Below, one piece after another: positions 1 to 5,574 of a stretch of DNA of 5,578 nt (positions are counted from its first letter, which is position 1; each line of letters begins with the position of its first letter). The translations under genes and the position numbers were made by a program. The notes beneath the pieces were generated by a model that was not told the origin of the DNA, did no database searches, and saw nothing but the letters and a program-made list of their open reading frames with translations. Source of the stretch: an uncultured Clostridia bacterium (lineage in GTDB: Bacteria > Bacillota > Clostridia > Christensenellales > Pumilibacteraceae); contig CAKQVV010000114.1 of NCBI GenBank assembly GCA_934277845.1, positions 1-5,578 on the forward strand. Reading direction: 5' to 3'.

Positions 1-300
1 ATAGAAACCCGTGTCGATAAAATGTTTGATGACGGACTTATCGACGAAGTTAAATCGCTTGAACATTATAAAGAATGTCAAAGTATGCAGGCTATCGGAT
101 ATAAGCAACTATGTGAATACTTTTGCGGAAAATTTGATTCTTTGGACGCGGTCAAAGACGAAATTAAAAAACTGTCAAGAAACTATGCCAAGCGTCAAAT
201 GACGTTTTTTCGCGGCATGAGCGCAAATAAAACGTTTGTAGATTTTTTAAACGCAAACGACGAAACTGCCAAAATCGTAAACGGATTTCTATCAGAATAA
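1..300 (+). CDS. miaA: tRNA dimethylallyltransferase MiaA, C-terminal part (5' end outside window)
   Basis: MiaA transfers a dimethylallyl group from DMAPP to N6 of adenosine 37 in tRNAs that read codons starting with U, in the cytoplasm. The reading frame is open from base 1, so the gene starts upstream. 99 residues are visible, against about 300 for the whole enzyme, so the P-loop and most of the catalytic core lie outside. Family signatures are seen in order: an ETRVDKMFDDGLIDEV segment (usual form R-x-x-x-R-x-x-x-M-x-x-x-G-x-x-x-E-V), then AIGYKQ, then RNYAKRQMTFFRG, which matches the conserved (T/R)RxxAKRQxTWxRG block. The end looks intact, with a TAA stop. It is followed after 14 bp by the ynbB-like gene on the same strand, so the two are probably co-transcribed. 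The ATG at position 22 is an internal Met and not the start. Identification is confident from the motifs. Confidence 0.93.
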   Translation: METRVDKMFDDGLIDEVKSLEHYKECQSMQAIGYKQLCEYFCGKFDSLDAVKDEIKKLSRNYAKRQMTFFRGMSANKTFVDFLNANDETAKIVNGFLSE

Positions 301-305
301 CAGAC

Positions 306-309
306 GGAG
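306..309 (+). promoter_or_regulatory. Shine-Dalgarno for the ynbB-like gene
   Basis: GGAG lies 5 nt before the ATG at 315, inside the 14-bp gap after miaA. It fixes the start of the downstream gene. It also shows that this genome uses Shine-Dalgarno initiation inside operons, in contrast to the starts at 2422 and 5539. Confidence 0.75.
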
Positions 310-314
310 AAAAT

Positions 315-1535
315 ATGAATATCGATAACATGATTTTATCCGCGGAAGAAGACCTTCAAGAGATCTTTACCCGCATAGAAAACAACGCGCTTGAAAACCA
401 AAACAAAGTTCTGGAAGCGTTTAGAAACAACCGAATCGCGCTCAGACATTTTACTCCGACTACCGGCTACGGTTACGACGATATAGGCAGAGATACTCTT
501 TGCCGACTTTTTGCCGACGTTTTCGGCACGGAAAGCGCGATAGTGTCGCCGCTCATCGCAAACGGAACACACGCGATAAGTACGGTTTTGTTCGGTCTGT
601 TACGCCCGGGAGACGTCATGTATTCCGCAACAGGCAATCCTTATGACACTCTTTTGGATGTAGTTGAAGGAAAAGGAATAGGCTCTCTTCGTGATTTTGG
701 CGTCAAATTTAGCAAAACCGAAGTTGACCAAAACGGAAAAATAGATTTACAAGCGGTTTCCGATACAGTCAAAACAATTAAACCCGCGCTGATATTCATA
801 CAGCGTTCTCGCGGATACAGTTGGCGCAGCGCGTTATCCGTCGACGAAATTCGCGACGCGGTAAACGCTGTAAGAAAATACTCGGATGCTCCTATCGTAG
901 TCGATAACTGTTACGGCGAGTTTACGGACGTTATCGAACCGACGCAAGTCGGCGCGGATATTATTGTCGGGTCGCTGATTAAAAATCCGGGTGGAGGACT
1001 TGCTCCGACCGGCGGTTATATTGCCGGAAAAAAGAAACTCGTCGACCTTATCGCAGGCAGACTTACGGCACCAGGGATCGGTATGGAAGTGGGCTCTTAC
1101 GCTTACGGCTATCAATATTTTTATCAAGGATTGTTCATGGCTCCGCACGTCGTGGAACAGGCTCTCAAAGCGTCCGCATTGTTCAGCCGCGTTCTTGGCA
1201 AACTCGGATATGAAACATTGCCGGCATTCGACGAAAAACAAAACGACATCATTACTTCGATAAAGTTCAAAACGAAGGAGGAATTGATTTCGTTTTGCCA
1301 AACGATACAAACGTATTCGCCGATCGACAGTCACGTTTTGCCCGAACCGTGGGATATGCCCGGTTATCAGCATCAGGTCATTATGGCAGCCGGCGCATTT
1401 ATTCAAGGCGCATCGATCGAAATGAGCGCCGACGCCCCGATAAAAGAACCTTATTTCGCTTATTTTCAAGGCTCGCTGACTTACGAACACGCCAAAATCG
1501 TATTAAATAACGTCCTCACAAATTTGCCGAAATAA
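315..1535 (+). CDS. ynbB: YnbB-like PLP-dependent enzyme (methionine gamma-lyase / 'aluminum resistance' family)
   Basis: This is a 406-aa fold-type I PLP enzyme of the family annotated as methionine gamma-lyase-like or 'aluminum resistance protein' (Pfam Met_gamma_lyase). The natural substrate is not established, and the aluminium label is historical. The N-terminal block FTPTTGYGYDDIGRDTL (about residues 46-62) is a family hallmark. IANGTHAI follows at about 81-88, and a TGNPYDT segment (106-112) sits where the cofactor phosphate is bound. D197 in VVDNCYGEF should contact the pyridine nitrogen of PLP. K223 in SLIKNPGGG is the expected Schiff-base lysine. The last 80 residues form the small C-terminal domain. 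Length is close to B. subtilis YnbB (about 420 aa), so the gene looks complete. The start is set by GGAG at 306-309. It lies 14 bp after miaA, a pairing seen in Bacillota, though hfq, which often sits between them, is absent. A strong terminator follows 15 bp after the stop. The family is certain, the reaction is not. Confidence 0.9.
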   Translation: MNIDNMILSAEEDLQEIFTRIENNALENQNKVLEAFRNNRIALRHFTPTTGYGYDDIGRDTLCRLFADVFGTESAIVSPLIANGTHAISTVLFGLLRPGDVMYSATGNPYDTLLDVVEGKGIGSLRDFGVKFSKTEVDQNGKIDLQAVSDTVKTIKPALIFIQRSRGYSWRSALSVDEIRDAVNAVRKYSDAPIVVDNCYGEFTDVIEPTQVGADIIVGSLIKNPGGGLAPTGGYIAGKKKLVDLIAGRLTAPGIGMEVGSYAYGYQYFYQGLFMAPHVVEQALKASALFSRVLGKLGYETLPAFDEKQNDIITSIKFKTKEELISFCQTIQTYSPIDSHVLPEPWDMPGYQHQVIMAAGAFIQGASIEMSADAPIKEPYFAYFQGSLTYEHAKIVLNNVLTNLPK

Positions 1536-1549
1536 TAATTTTTTTGAGT

Positions 1550-1596
1550 TTATAAGATAAAAGTCCCGATTTAGATTCGGGACTTTTATCTTATAA
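1550..1596 (+). terminator. Intrinsic terminator of the miaA-ynbB operon
   Basis: A perfect 20-bp stem joins 1550-1569 to 1577-1596 around a 7-nt loop (1570-1576). The inner GC core GTCCCGA/TCGGGAC is followed by TTTTATCTT, which serves as the U-rich tract on the plus strand. The upper arm carries the mirror-image A-rich run, so the element has the same form on both strands and could work in either direction. Only the plus-strand operon reaches it here. It begins 15 nt after the ynbB stop. Confidence 0.9.
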
Positions 1597-1662
1597 TGAC
1601 GTTTATTTTATTTTGAATTTCGGCGAGTTATAACAATACTTCAAAAGATATGGTATTGTCTG

Positions 1663-2160
1663 ATGAACGACATTAAGGTCACGCCGGAGAACGTAGAGAA
1701 GGTGAAGGACGGTTATAGCGTAACTTGCGACGAAGTTACAGGTACGGTATACGAAGTGTTCAAGTACGTCATAAAGTTCGAACATAATGACGAGGGACGA
1801 CTGAGTATGACGTATGAGCAGTTTAAGACGCTTTATTACGCACTGAAAAACGTTCACGTGTTTCAGGGGTACGGTTGTTTCCGTGGTGTAGCGGATCCGG
1901 AACTAAGTGACGAGGAACTCGAAAAGTACAACGTTCTGATCCAGCAGTTGCGACTTGTAGAAGATCCGGAACTCGAATGCGAGCAGTTGCACGATCTGAT
2001 GTTATCTCTCGTAGCCGGACGGCAACGCTACATAACGCGAAGAACGGTAGACGCATTCTTAAAAGAACATCCGGACTTTATGCCGGGATTTCCCCAAAGG
2101 GAAGAAAAGAACGGAAAAAGTCAAAAAACAGGACTATCAAGTACACCTATACGTTCTTGA
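1663..2160 (+). CDS. Hypothetical protein, 165 aa, unassigned
   Basis: I do not recognise this protein. It is predicted soluble and acidic through about residue 145, with no signal peptide or membrane segment. The tail from about 146 is basic, Ser/Lys-rich and low in complexity. Two stretches begin DPELxxExL (residues 78-86 and 101-109), spaced exactly 23 residues apart and partly repeated in DNA (GATCCGGAACT at 1894-1904 and 1963-1973). This suggests two related helical units. Codon use differs from the neighbours: Lys is AAG 8 times to AAA 4, and Gln is mostly CAG, whereas flanking genes are heavily AAA. This points to a different origin or expression class. No Shine-Dalgarno is visible before the ATG at 1663, and the next in-frame ATG is about 50 codons on. 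A weak promoter (TTTAGA 1570-1575, TATAAT 1592-1597, 16-nt spacer) lies inside the preceding terminator. The gene stands alone between two terminators. That it is coding is supported by length and coherent composition, but not by homology. Confidence 0.62.
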   Translation: MNDIKVTPENVEKVKDGYSVTCDEVTGTVYEVFKYVIKFEHNDEGRLSMTYEQFKTLYYALKNVHVFQGYGCFRGVADPELSDEELEKYNVLIQQLRLVEDPELECEQLHDLMLSLVAGRQRYITRRTVDAFLKEHPDFMPGFPQREEKNGKSQKTGLSSTPIRS

Positions 2161-2268
2161 ACTATTCGCAAAACTATACTTTTGTGTATTGATAGTGTGT
2201 TATAAGAAGAAAAAATGTAAAAGTTCCTTTTGTTATAAACCAAAATTGTCTTGTCGCTGAACGACGGG

Positions 2269-2302
2269 ATTATGGGGCAAATACCCCGATAATATAATTT
2301 TT
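2269..2302 (+). terminator. Candidate intrinsic terminator after the 165-aa gene
   Basis: ATTATGGGG (2269-2277) pairs with CCCC plus ATAAT (2284-2287 and 2289-2293), giving 9 bp with one bulged G at 2288 and a 6-nt loop CAAATA. The stem is followed by ATAATTTTT, an AT-rich tract ending in a T run. It lies 109 nt after the stop at 2160 and before the recombinase promoter, so it would insulate the recombinase from upstream transcription. Confidence 0.5.
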
Positions 2303-2318
2303 AAATTAAAATTATATT
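2291..2318. repeat. All-AT inverted repeat, 11-bp arms
   Basis: AATATAATTTT (2291-2301) is exactly complementary to AAAATTATATT (2308-2318), with the 6-nt loop TAAATT. It contains no G or C, so the RNA hairpin would be weak. It overlaps the tail of the candidate terminator at 2269-2302 and may simply be part of it. The block 2289-2350 is very AT-rich, as expected for curved or easily melted upstream promoter DNA. Confidence 0.45.
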
Positions 2319-2371
2319 TTTATCGCAACAAAGTAATTTATATAATTTTCAAACATGTCAGTGAATAAAAT

Positions 2372-2395
2372 CGTTTTACAAAACGCTTGAAAGCG
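2372..2395. promoter_or_regulatory. Two abutting dyads overlapping the recombinase -35 box (operator candidate)
   Basis: CGTTTT-AC-AAAACG (2372-2385) and CGCTT-GA-AAGCG (2384-2395) are both perfect inverted repeats and share the CG at 2384-2385. The second covers the -35 box TTGAAA (2387-2392). A dimeric repressor, or the recombinase itself, could bind here, but that role is inferred from position alone. Confidence 0.3.
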
Positions 2396-2415
2396 CGGTT
2401 GAAATATGGTATAAT
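2387..2415 (+). promoter_or_regulatory. Sigma-A type promoter of the recombinase gene (predicted leaderless)
   Basis: The -35 box TTGAAA (2387-2392), a 17-nt spacer, and the consensus -10 box TATAAT (2410-2415) are preceded by an extended -10 TG (2407-2408). The expected transcription start, 7 nt after the -10 box, is position 2422, which is the A of the ATG. There is no room for a Shine-Dalgarno. The layout matches the promoter at 5546-5574 in spacing and in the sequence between -10 and ATG. Confidence 0.85.
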
Positions 2416-2421
2416 TACTTT

Positions 2422-3495
2422 ATGAGCGAAACCTATTTTGACAAAAGAGATGAAAAAAATATAGAAAAAACGCGACTTCTATGTTCAGAGTTGCCTGATT
2501 TTGTCACGCAATTCGTTGTCGGCATTCAATCCAGGACTACTCCGTTGACGCGCCTCGGATACGTTGGCGATATTAAAATTTTTCTTGAATATCTCCTTAA
2601 AAACAAATTTAACAATAAAAAAACCGTAAAAGACATTACTATGTCTGACATAGCACTCTTAAAAGCATATGACATAGAACTTTTTATGGAATATTTGAAC
2701 TCCTACACCAGCGGCGATAAACATTATAAATGCAGCGATACAACGAAGGAACGTAAATTATCATCACTGCGTACCTTTTTTAAATATTTTTATAGAAAAG
2801 AACGATTATCAGAAAACATAACCGAGCGTGTGGAAATGCCTAAAATACACGAAAAACCGATTCGTTATCTTGAAGTCAACGAAATCGCCAACCTGCTCGA
2901 TCTTGCCGACAGCGGCGATTCGCTTTCTCCGCGTCAAAAACAATTTCAAAAAATAACCAGAAAACGCGACGTTGCGATTTTATCGGTATTTTTAGGCACA
3001 GGTATTCGTATCAGCGAATGTGTCGGACTTGACAAAAAGGACATTGATCTCAATTTGTGCGCAATTAACGTCACTCGTAAAGGCGGAGCAAAAGCCGTTC
3101 TGTATTTTTCGGACGAAGTCGCAAAGGCTATTGCCGATTATCTCGAATGGCTGAGCGAACAAGAAATTCAAGAAACGCCGTTTTCAAAAAAAATCAGCGA
3201 CGAAAACGCGTTGTTTTTATCGCTTCAAGGCAATCGCATTACCGTTCGCGCGGTGCAACTTTTGGTTGAAAAGTACTGTTCAATCGTTTCGCCGCTGAAA
3301 CATATCACGCCACATAAACTCCGCAGCACATTCGGCACTACACTTTACCGAGAAACGCAAGATATTTACGTGGTTGCTGACGTACTCGGACACAAAGATA
3401 TTAACACAACAAAAAAGCATTACGCCGCAATCAGCGATGAAATTCGCCGAAACGCTGCAAACATAATTAAACTTCGCGATAATAACGACGATTAG
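2422..3495 (+). CDS. Tyrosine recombinase, Xer/XerS-like
   Basis: This 357-aa site-specific tyrosine recombinase cuts and rejoins DNA through a 3'-phosphotyrosine intermediate. Residues about 27-130 form the SAM-like core-binding domain, and about 150-345 the catalytic domain. All six catalytic positions are present: R196 (GTGIRISE), K220 (TRKGG), H298 and R301 (TPHKLRST), H324 (LGHKD) and Y334 (KKHYAA). Spacings R-K (24) and R-H (23) equal those of E. coli XerD. The nucleophile lies 10 residues after H324 instead of 9, as in other HY-type integrases. Length is nearer Streptococcus XerS (356 aa) than XerC/D (about 300), and an insert near residues 158-175 before KRDVAIL also resembles XerS. 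The start is supported by a promoter placing +1 on this ATG; TTG at codon 24 is a less likely alternative. No attachment sites, excisionase or cargo are visible, so a chromosomal role such as dimer resolution is plausible. A solitary remnant of an element cannot be excluded. Confidence 0.92.
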   Translation: MSETYFDKRDEKNIEKTRLLCSELPDFVTQFVVGIQSRTTPLTRLGYVGDIKIFLEYLLKNKFNNKKTVKDITMSDIALLKAYDIELFMEYLNSYTSGDKHYKCSDTTKERKLSSLRTFFKYFYRKERLSENITERVEMPKIHEKPIRYLEVNEIANLLDLADSGDSLSPRQKQFQKITRKRDVAILSVFLGTGIRISECVGLDKKDIDLNLCAINVTRKGGAKAVLYFSDEVAKAIADYLEWLSEQEIQETPFSKKISDENALFLSLQGNRITVRAVQLLVEKYCSIVSPLKHITPHKLRSTFGTTLYRETQDIYVVADVLGHKDINTTKKHYAAISDEIRRNAANIIKLRDNNDD

Positions 3496-3508
3496 GTCGA
3501 CTTAATCG
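3489..3508. repeat. 20-bp near-palindrome across the recombinase stop codon
   Basis: CGATTA-G-GTCGAC-T-TAATCG is a palindrome except for one mismatched pair, and it spans the TAG at 3493-3495. Outer arms CGATAA (3477-3482) and TTATCG (3515-3520) extend the symmetry. No T-run follows on either strand, so it is not a standard intrinsic terminator. It could be an RNA 3'-end hairpin or a protein-binding site, or it could be chance. Confidence 0.35.
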
Positions 3509-3560
3509 GACGAGTTATCGTGCCGTCATATACACAAGCGTCGTATGCATAAAGATTGCG

Positions 3561-4931
3561 TTACGCAACACTATAATACGCGTAAGTCGAGTTTTTCTTA
3601 ATCAATAGCGTATTTTCGTAAGAATCTACAGATTCGCATCCTTCAACGATTACGTTAAATTTTTTGTCCAGTATCGAAAACGTACCGGCATCCGAATTTG
3701 CTAAAAACAACGAACCGCATATAGGTTCGACTTTCGAGTATTTACCGGAAATTATCGCATTTACGTCGGTGGAAAACAATGCACCGCTTTCTCTTATAAT
3801 ATAGTTATTTCCATAAAACCGGTACCCGGCGGGTTCATAGTCCAGTTTAAAATACTCGGTATCATTGCCCGCAAACCTTATTGCTCCGTAACGATTTACC
3901 GTCGTACTGAATTTTACGACGCAATGATTGTCCATGCGCGGATAAACCGTGATTTCCGACGGAAGGTATTTTTCTTTAAAAACGGAAAAATCAAAAATTA
4001 CGCTGTTTTTGTCATCAATCAGCAAATGATAGTCGTAAAAAATCGCATGCTCGTAATCGGGCTTATATTTTGCAACGCACGCAATTCCTTCACTGAACGA
4101 TGACGCCGTAAAGTATTGCGGAGCAATCAAAGTTTTTCCGTCGGGATATGAACAAAAGCCGAGTTTATTGCTTGAATCCGCAACCAGAACAGTACCTTCA
4201 CTTGACGCGCCCCAAATGCGATATCCCCCTATTGTGGCGATTTCACCGTTTTCTACAAATCTGATATCAGAATCGATTTGCACAAAAGTTTCCGATAAAA
4301 TACTGAAATTACGTCCTTCAACTTCAAACTTTTTATCCGAACCGACATAAACGGTAATGTATTTTCCGTCAAATCCCGCAACGACGTTGCCCTTAATCTC
4401 AATGCGATCATATACGGTATCAAGCAATATTTTGCCGTTCAAAAATATCACTCCGTACTTTTCATTAGATTTTACGAGTAATTTATCGTATTTTATGCCT
4501 TCGAGTACTATGTCAGGCGAAGTATTTTCAGATGATTTATCGATTTTTGTACAGTTTCCGTCACGATCAATCAAATATCCTTGACTGTTTCTTTCTGCAT
4601 AAGCATAATTTCCGAAAAACACTTTTGCCGCATCGAATTTATATTCGCCGATATTTTGAAGTCCGGGATACTTCTCTGCCACTATCAAATCAGGTGCAGG
4701 AACATTATTATCCGAATCATTCTTATCGGCGTTTTCGGCATTCCCATTGTTATCCGTATTTTCGTCGTTATCCGTCCCCACGTCGCTTTGGACGTAATAT
4801 CGGAACAAGTTTCCTACAAATTCCGAATAATCCTTTACTACATATCTTGTCGGGTTACAACCGACAGATAGAACAAGAATATATAGTAAAACCGCAAAAA
4901 CGGCAATTTTTTTCATGCGTATATTGAACAT
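3561..4931 (-). CDS. WG-repeat lipoprotein, 456 aa
   Basis: This is a predicted lipoprotein anchored to the outer face of the cytoplasmic membrane. A basic n-region and hydrophobic segment (residues 6-23) lead to a lipobox LSVGC, with C25 as the lipidated cysteine. Residues 50-76 form a low-complexity linker with 18 of 27 residues Asp, Asn or Glu. The rest is beta-rich with WG-like units. The clearest is KLGFCSYPDGKTLIAPQYF at about 256-274, running into FSEGIACV (279-286), with degenerate units at about 118-131 (GYLIDRDGN) and 159-187 (KYGVIFLNGK...). WG repeats are generally taken as binding or scaffolding modules, and no enzymatic motif is seen. The start at 4931 lies 2 bp after the peptidase stop, suggesting translational coupling. 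The ATG at 4916 (MKKIAVF) would be a more usual signal-peptide start. Neither has a good Shine-Dalgarno: GGAAG lies 13 nt before the first. The partner and function are unknown. Confidence 0.82.
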   Translation of the reverse strand: MFNIRMKKIAVFAVLLYILVLSVGCNPTRYVVKDYSEFVGNLFRYYVQSDVGTDNDENTDNNGNAENADKNDSDNNVPAPDLIVAEKYPGLQNIGEYKFDAAKVFFGNYAYAERNSQGYLIDRDGNCTKIDKSSENTSPDIVLEGIKYDKLLVKSNEKYGVIFLNGKILLDTVYDRIEIKGNVVAGFDGKYITVYVGSDKKFEVEGRNFSILSETFVQIDSDIRFVENGEIATIGGYRIWGASSEGTVLVADSSNKLGFCSYPDGKTLIAPQYFTASSFSEGIACVAKYKPDYEHAIFYDYHLLIDDKNSVIFDFSVFKEKYLPSEITVYPRMDNHCVVKFSTTVNRYGAIRFAGNDTEYFKLDYEPAGYRFYGNNYIIRESGALFSTDVNAIISGKYSKVEPICGSLFLANSDAGTFSILDKKFNVIVEGCESVDSYENTLLIKKNSTYAYYSVA

Positions 4932-4933
4932 TA

Positions 4934-5539
4934 CTATCTATACACTTCCAGAATCCATGAATATTTTTTTAGTTCTTTTCTTCTTTCTTTATAATCAGGC
5001 ATAATTGATGCTATCGCACTCCAAAACGCTTTGGAGTGGTTGTGTTGCATGGTGTGAGCGAGTTCATGCACCATAACATATTCTATTAGCCGTACCGGCA
5101 GCGCAGACAACCTGACGTTGAGTCGGATATTATTTTCATAGTCGCAAGTCCCCCACAAAGTTTTTGCGTCCGAAAATCGAATACTTGTATATTTCATCCC
5201 GTAATCATTTGAAACTCCGACAAATTTCTTCTCCAAAATTTCCGTCAGATTAAAGTAAAAACGTCTAACCGATTTCGCATCGGGTTGAAAGCCCACATTC
5301 GCAACGCGCTCTCCGAATAAAAACAAGTAACCGTGGTTTTTCACAAATTCAAGATCGTCTGATGCGCATTTTTGCTTTGAGATACAACGTTCTATCCACT
5401 CATGTTTATCATAAACGAATTTTTCGATTTTCGCGTCAGGATAACCGTAAGGTGCGTGAACAGATACTTCACAATGTTTTACGATTATTTGTACAGTATT
5501 TCGTTTCGATCGTACAATTGTATATATCACATTGTCCAT
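4934..5539 (-). CDS. YgjP-type (DUF45, M48-like) zinc metallopeptidase
   Basis: This is a 201-aa predicted metal-dependent peptidase of the YgjP/DUF45 family, cytosolic, with no signal peptide. The active-site block near the C-terminus reads VMVHELAHTMQHNHSKAFW. Numbered from this start, H158 and H162 are zinc ligands, E159 is the general base, and H168 in the conserved NHSxxFW is the likely third ligand. The family's RWGSC motif appears as LWGTC upstream, followed by NIRLNVRLSALP, and PDYKERRKEL follows the active site as usual. An N-terminal VRSKR segment matches the family start. Length fits (about 200-240 aa). I chose ATG 5539 because the promoter's -10 box lies just before it. A GTG at 5557 would add 6 residues, but the -10 box would then fall inside the gene. 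It is the first gene of an operon with the WG-repeat lipoprotein. Family assignment is confident; the physiological substrate is unknown for the family. Confidence 0.92.
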   Translation of the reverse strand: MDNVIYTIVRSKRNTVQIIVKHCEVSVHAPYGYPDAKIEKFVYDKHEWIERCISKQKCASDDLEFVKNHGYLFLFGERVANVGFQPDAKSVRRFYFNLTEILEKKFVGVSNDYGMKYTSIRFSDAKTLWGTCDYENNIRLNVRLSALPVRLIEYVMVHELAHTMQHNHSKAFWSAIASIMPDYKERRKELKKYSWILEVYR

Positions 5540-5545
5540 AAAGAA

Positions 5546-5574
5546 ATTATAGAACACTTCGACATAAAAAGCAA
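5546..5574 (-). promoter_or_regulatory. Sigma-A type promoter of the peptidase-lipoprotein operon (predicted leaderless)
   Basis: Read on the minus strand: the -35 box TTGCTT (5574-5569), a 17-nt spacer, the consensus -10 box TATAAT (5551-5546), then TTCTTT and ATG at 5539. The expected transcription start is 5539, the first base of the start codon. No Shine-Dalgarno can exist in such a transcript. The stretch from -10 to start differs at one base (TTCTTT versus TACTTT) from the recombinase promoter. Confidence 0.8.

Noticed and set aside
834..1490. Long minus-strand open frame (218 codons) inside the ynbB-like gene
   Set aside because: It is fully antisense to a well-supported PLP enzyme gene, its product shows no family motifs, and it has no promoter or Shine-Dalgarno. 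It is a composition shadow.
1570..1597. TTTAGA-16-TATAAT as a promoter for the 165-aa gene
   Set aside because: The TATAAT is part of the terminator's 3' arm and the -35 match is poor. It is mentioned only as a weak possibility, not annotated.
2123..2129. AAAAAAC heptamer near the end of the 165-aa gene as a programmed -1 frameshift site
   Set aside because: The heptamer is out of phase with the zero frame (codons CAA AAA ACA). The -1 frame ends by about 2192 with no recognisable domain.
2063..2260. Open frame overlapping the end of the 165-aa gene, with a hydrophobic stretch, which could mean a frameshifted C-terminus
   Set aside because: The frame ends close to the candidate terminator, but the region is AT-rich, no homologue is known to me, and nothing shows that the TGA at 2158-2160 is an error.
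2161..2421. dif-like recombination site upstream of the recombinase
   Set aside because: I looked for two 11-bp imperfect arms around a 6-8 bp centre and saw none. The dyads present have short arms and 2-nt centres.
3556..3568. Small hairpin over the lipoprotein stop as a minus-strand terminator
   Set aside because: It has only a 5-bp stem with a 3-nt loop and a short TCTTT tail. This is too weak to call.
4532..4927. Plus-strand open frames opposite the lipoprotein gene (for example 131 codons)
   Set aside because: The minus-strand frame has a signal peptide, lipobox and WG-like units. The plus-strand products have no recognisable features.
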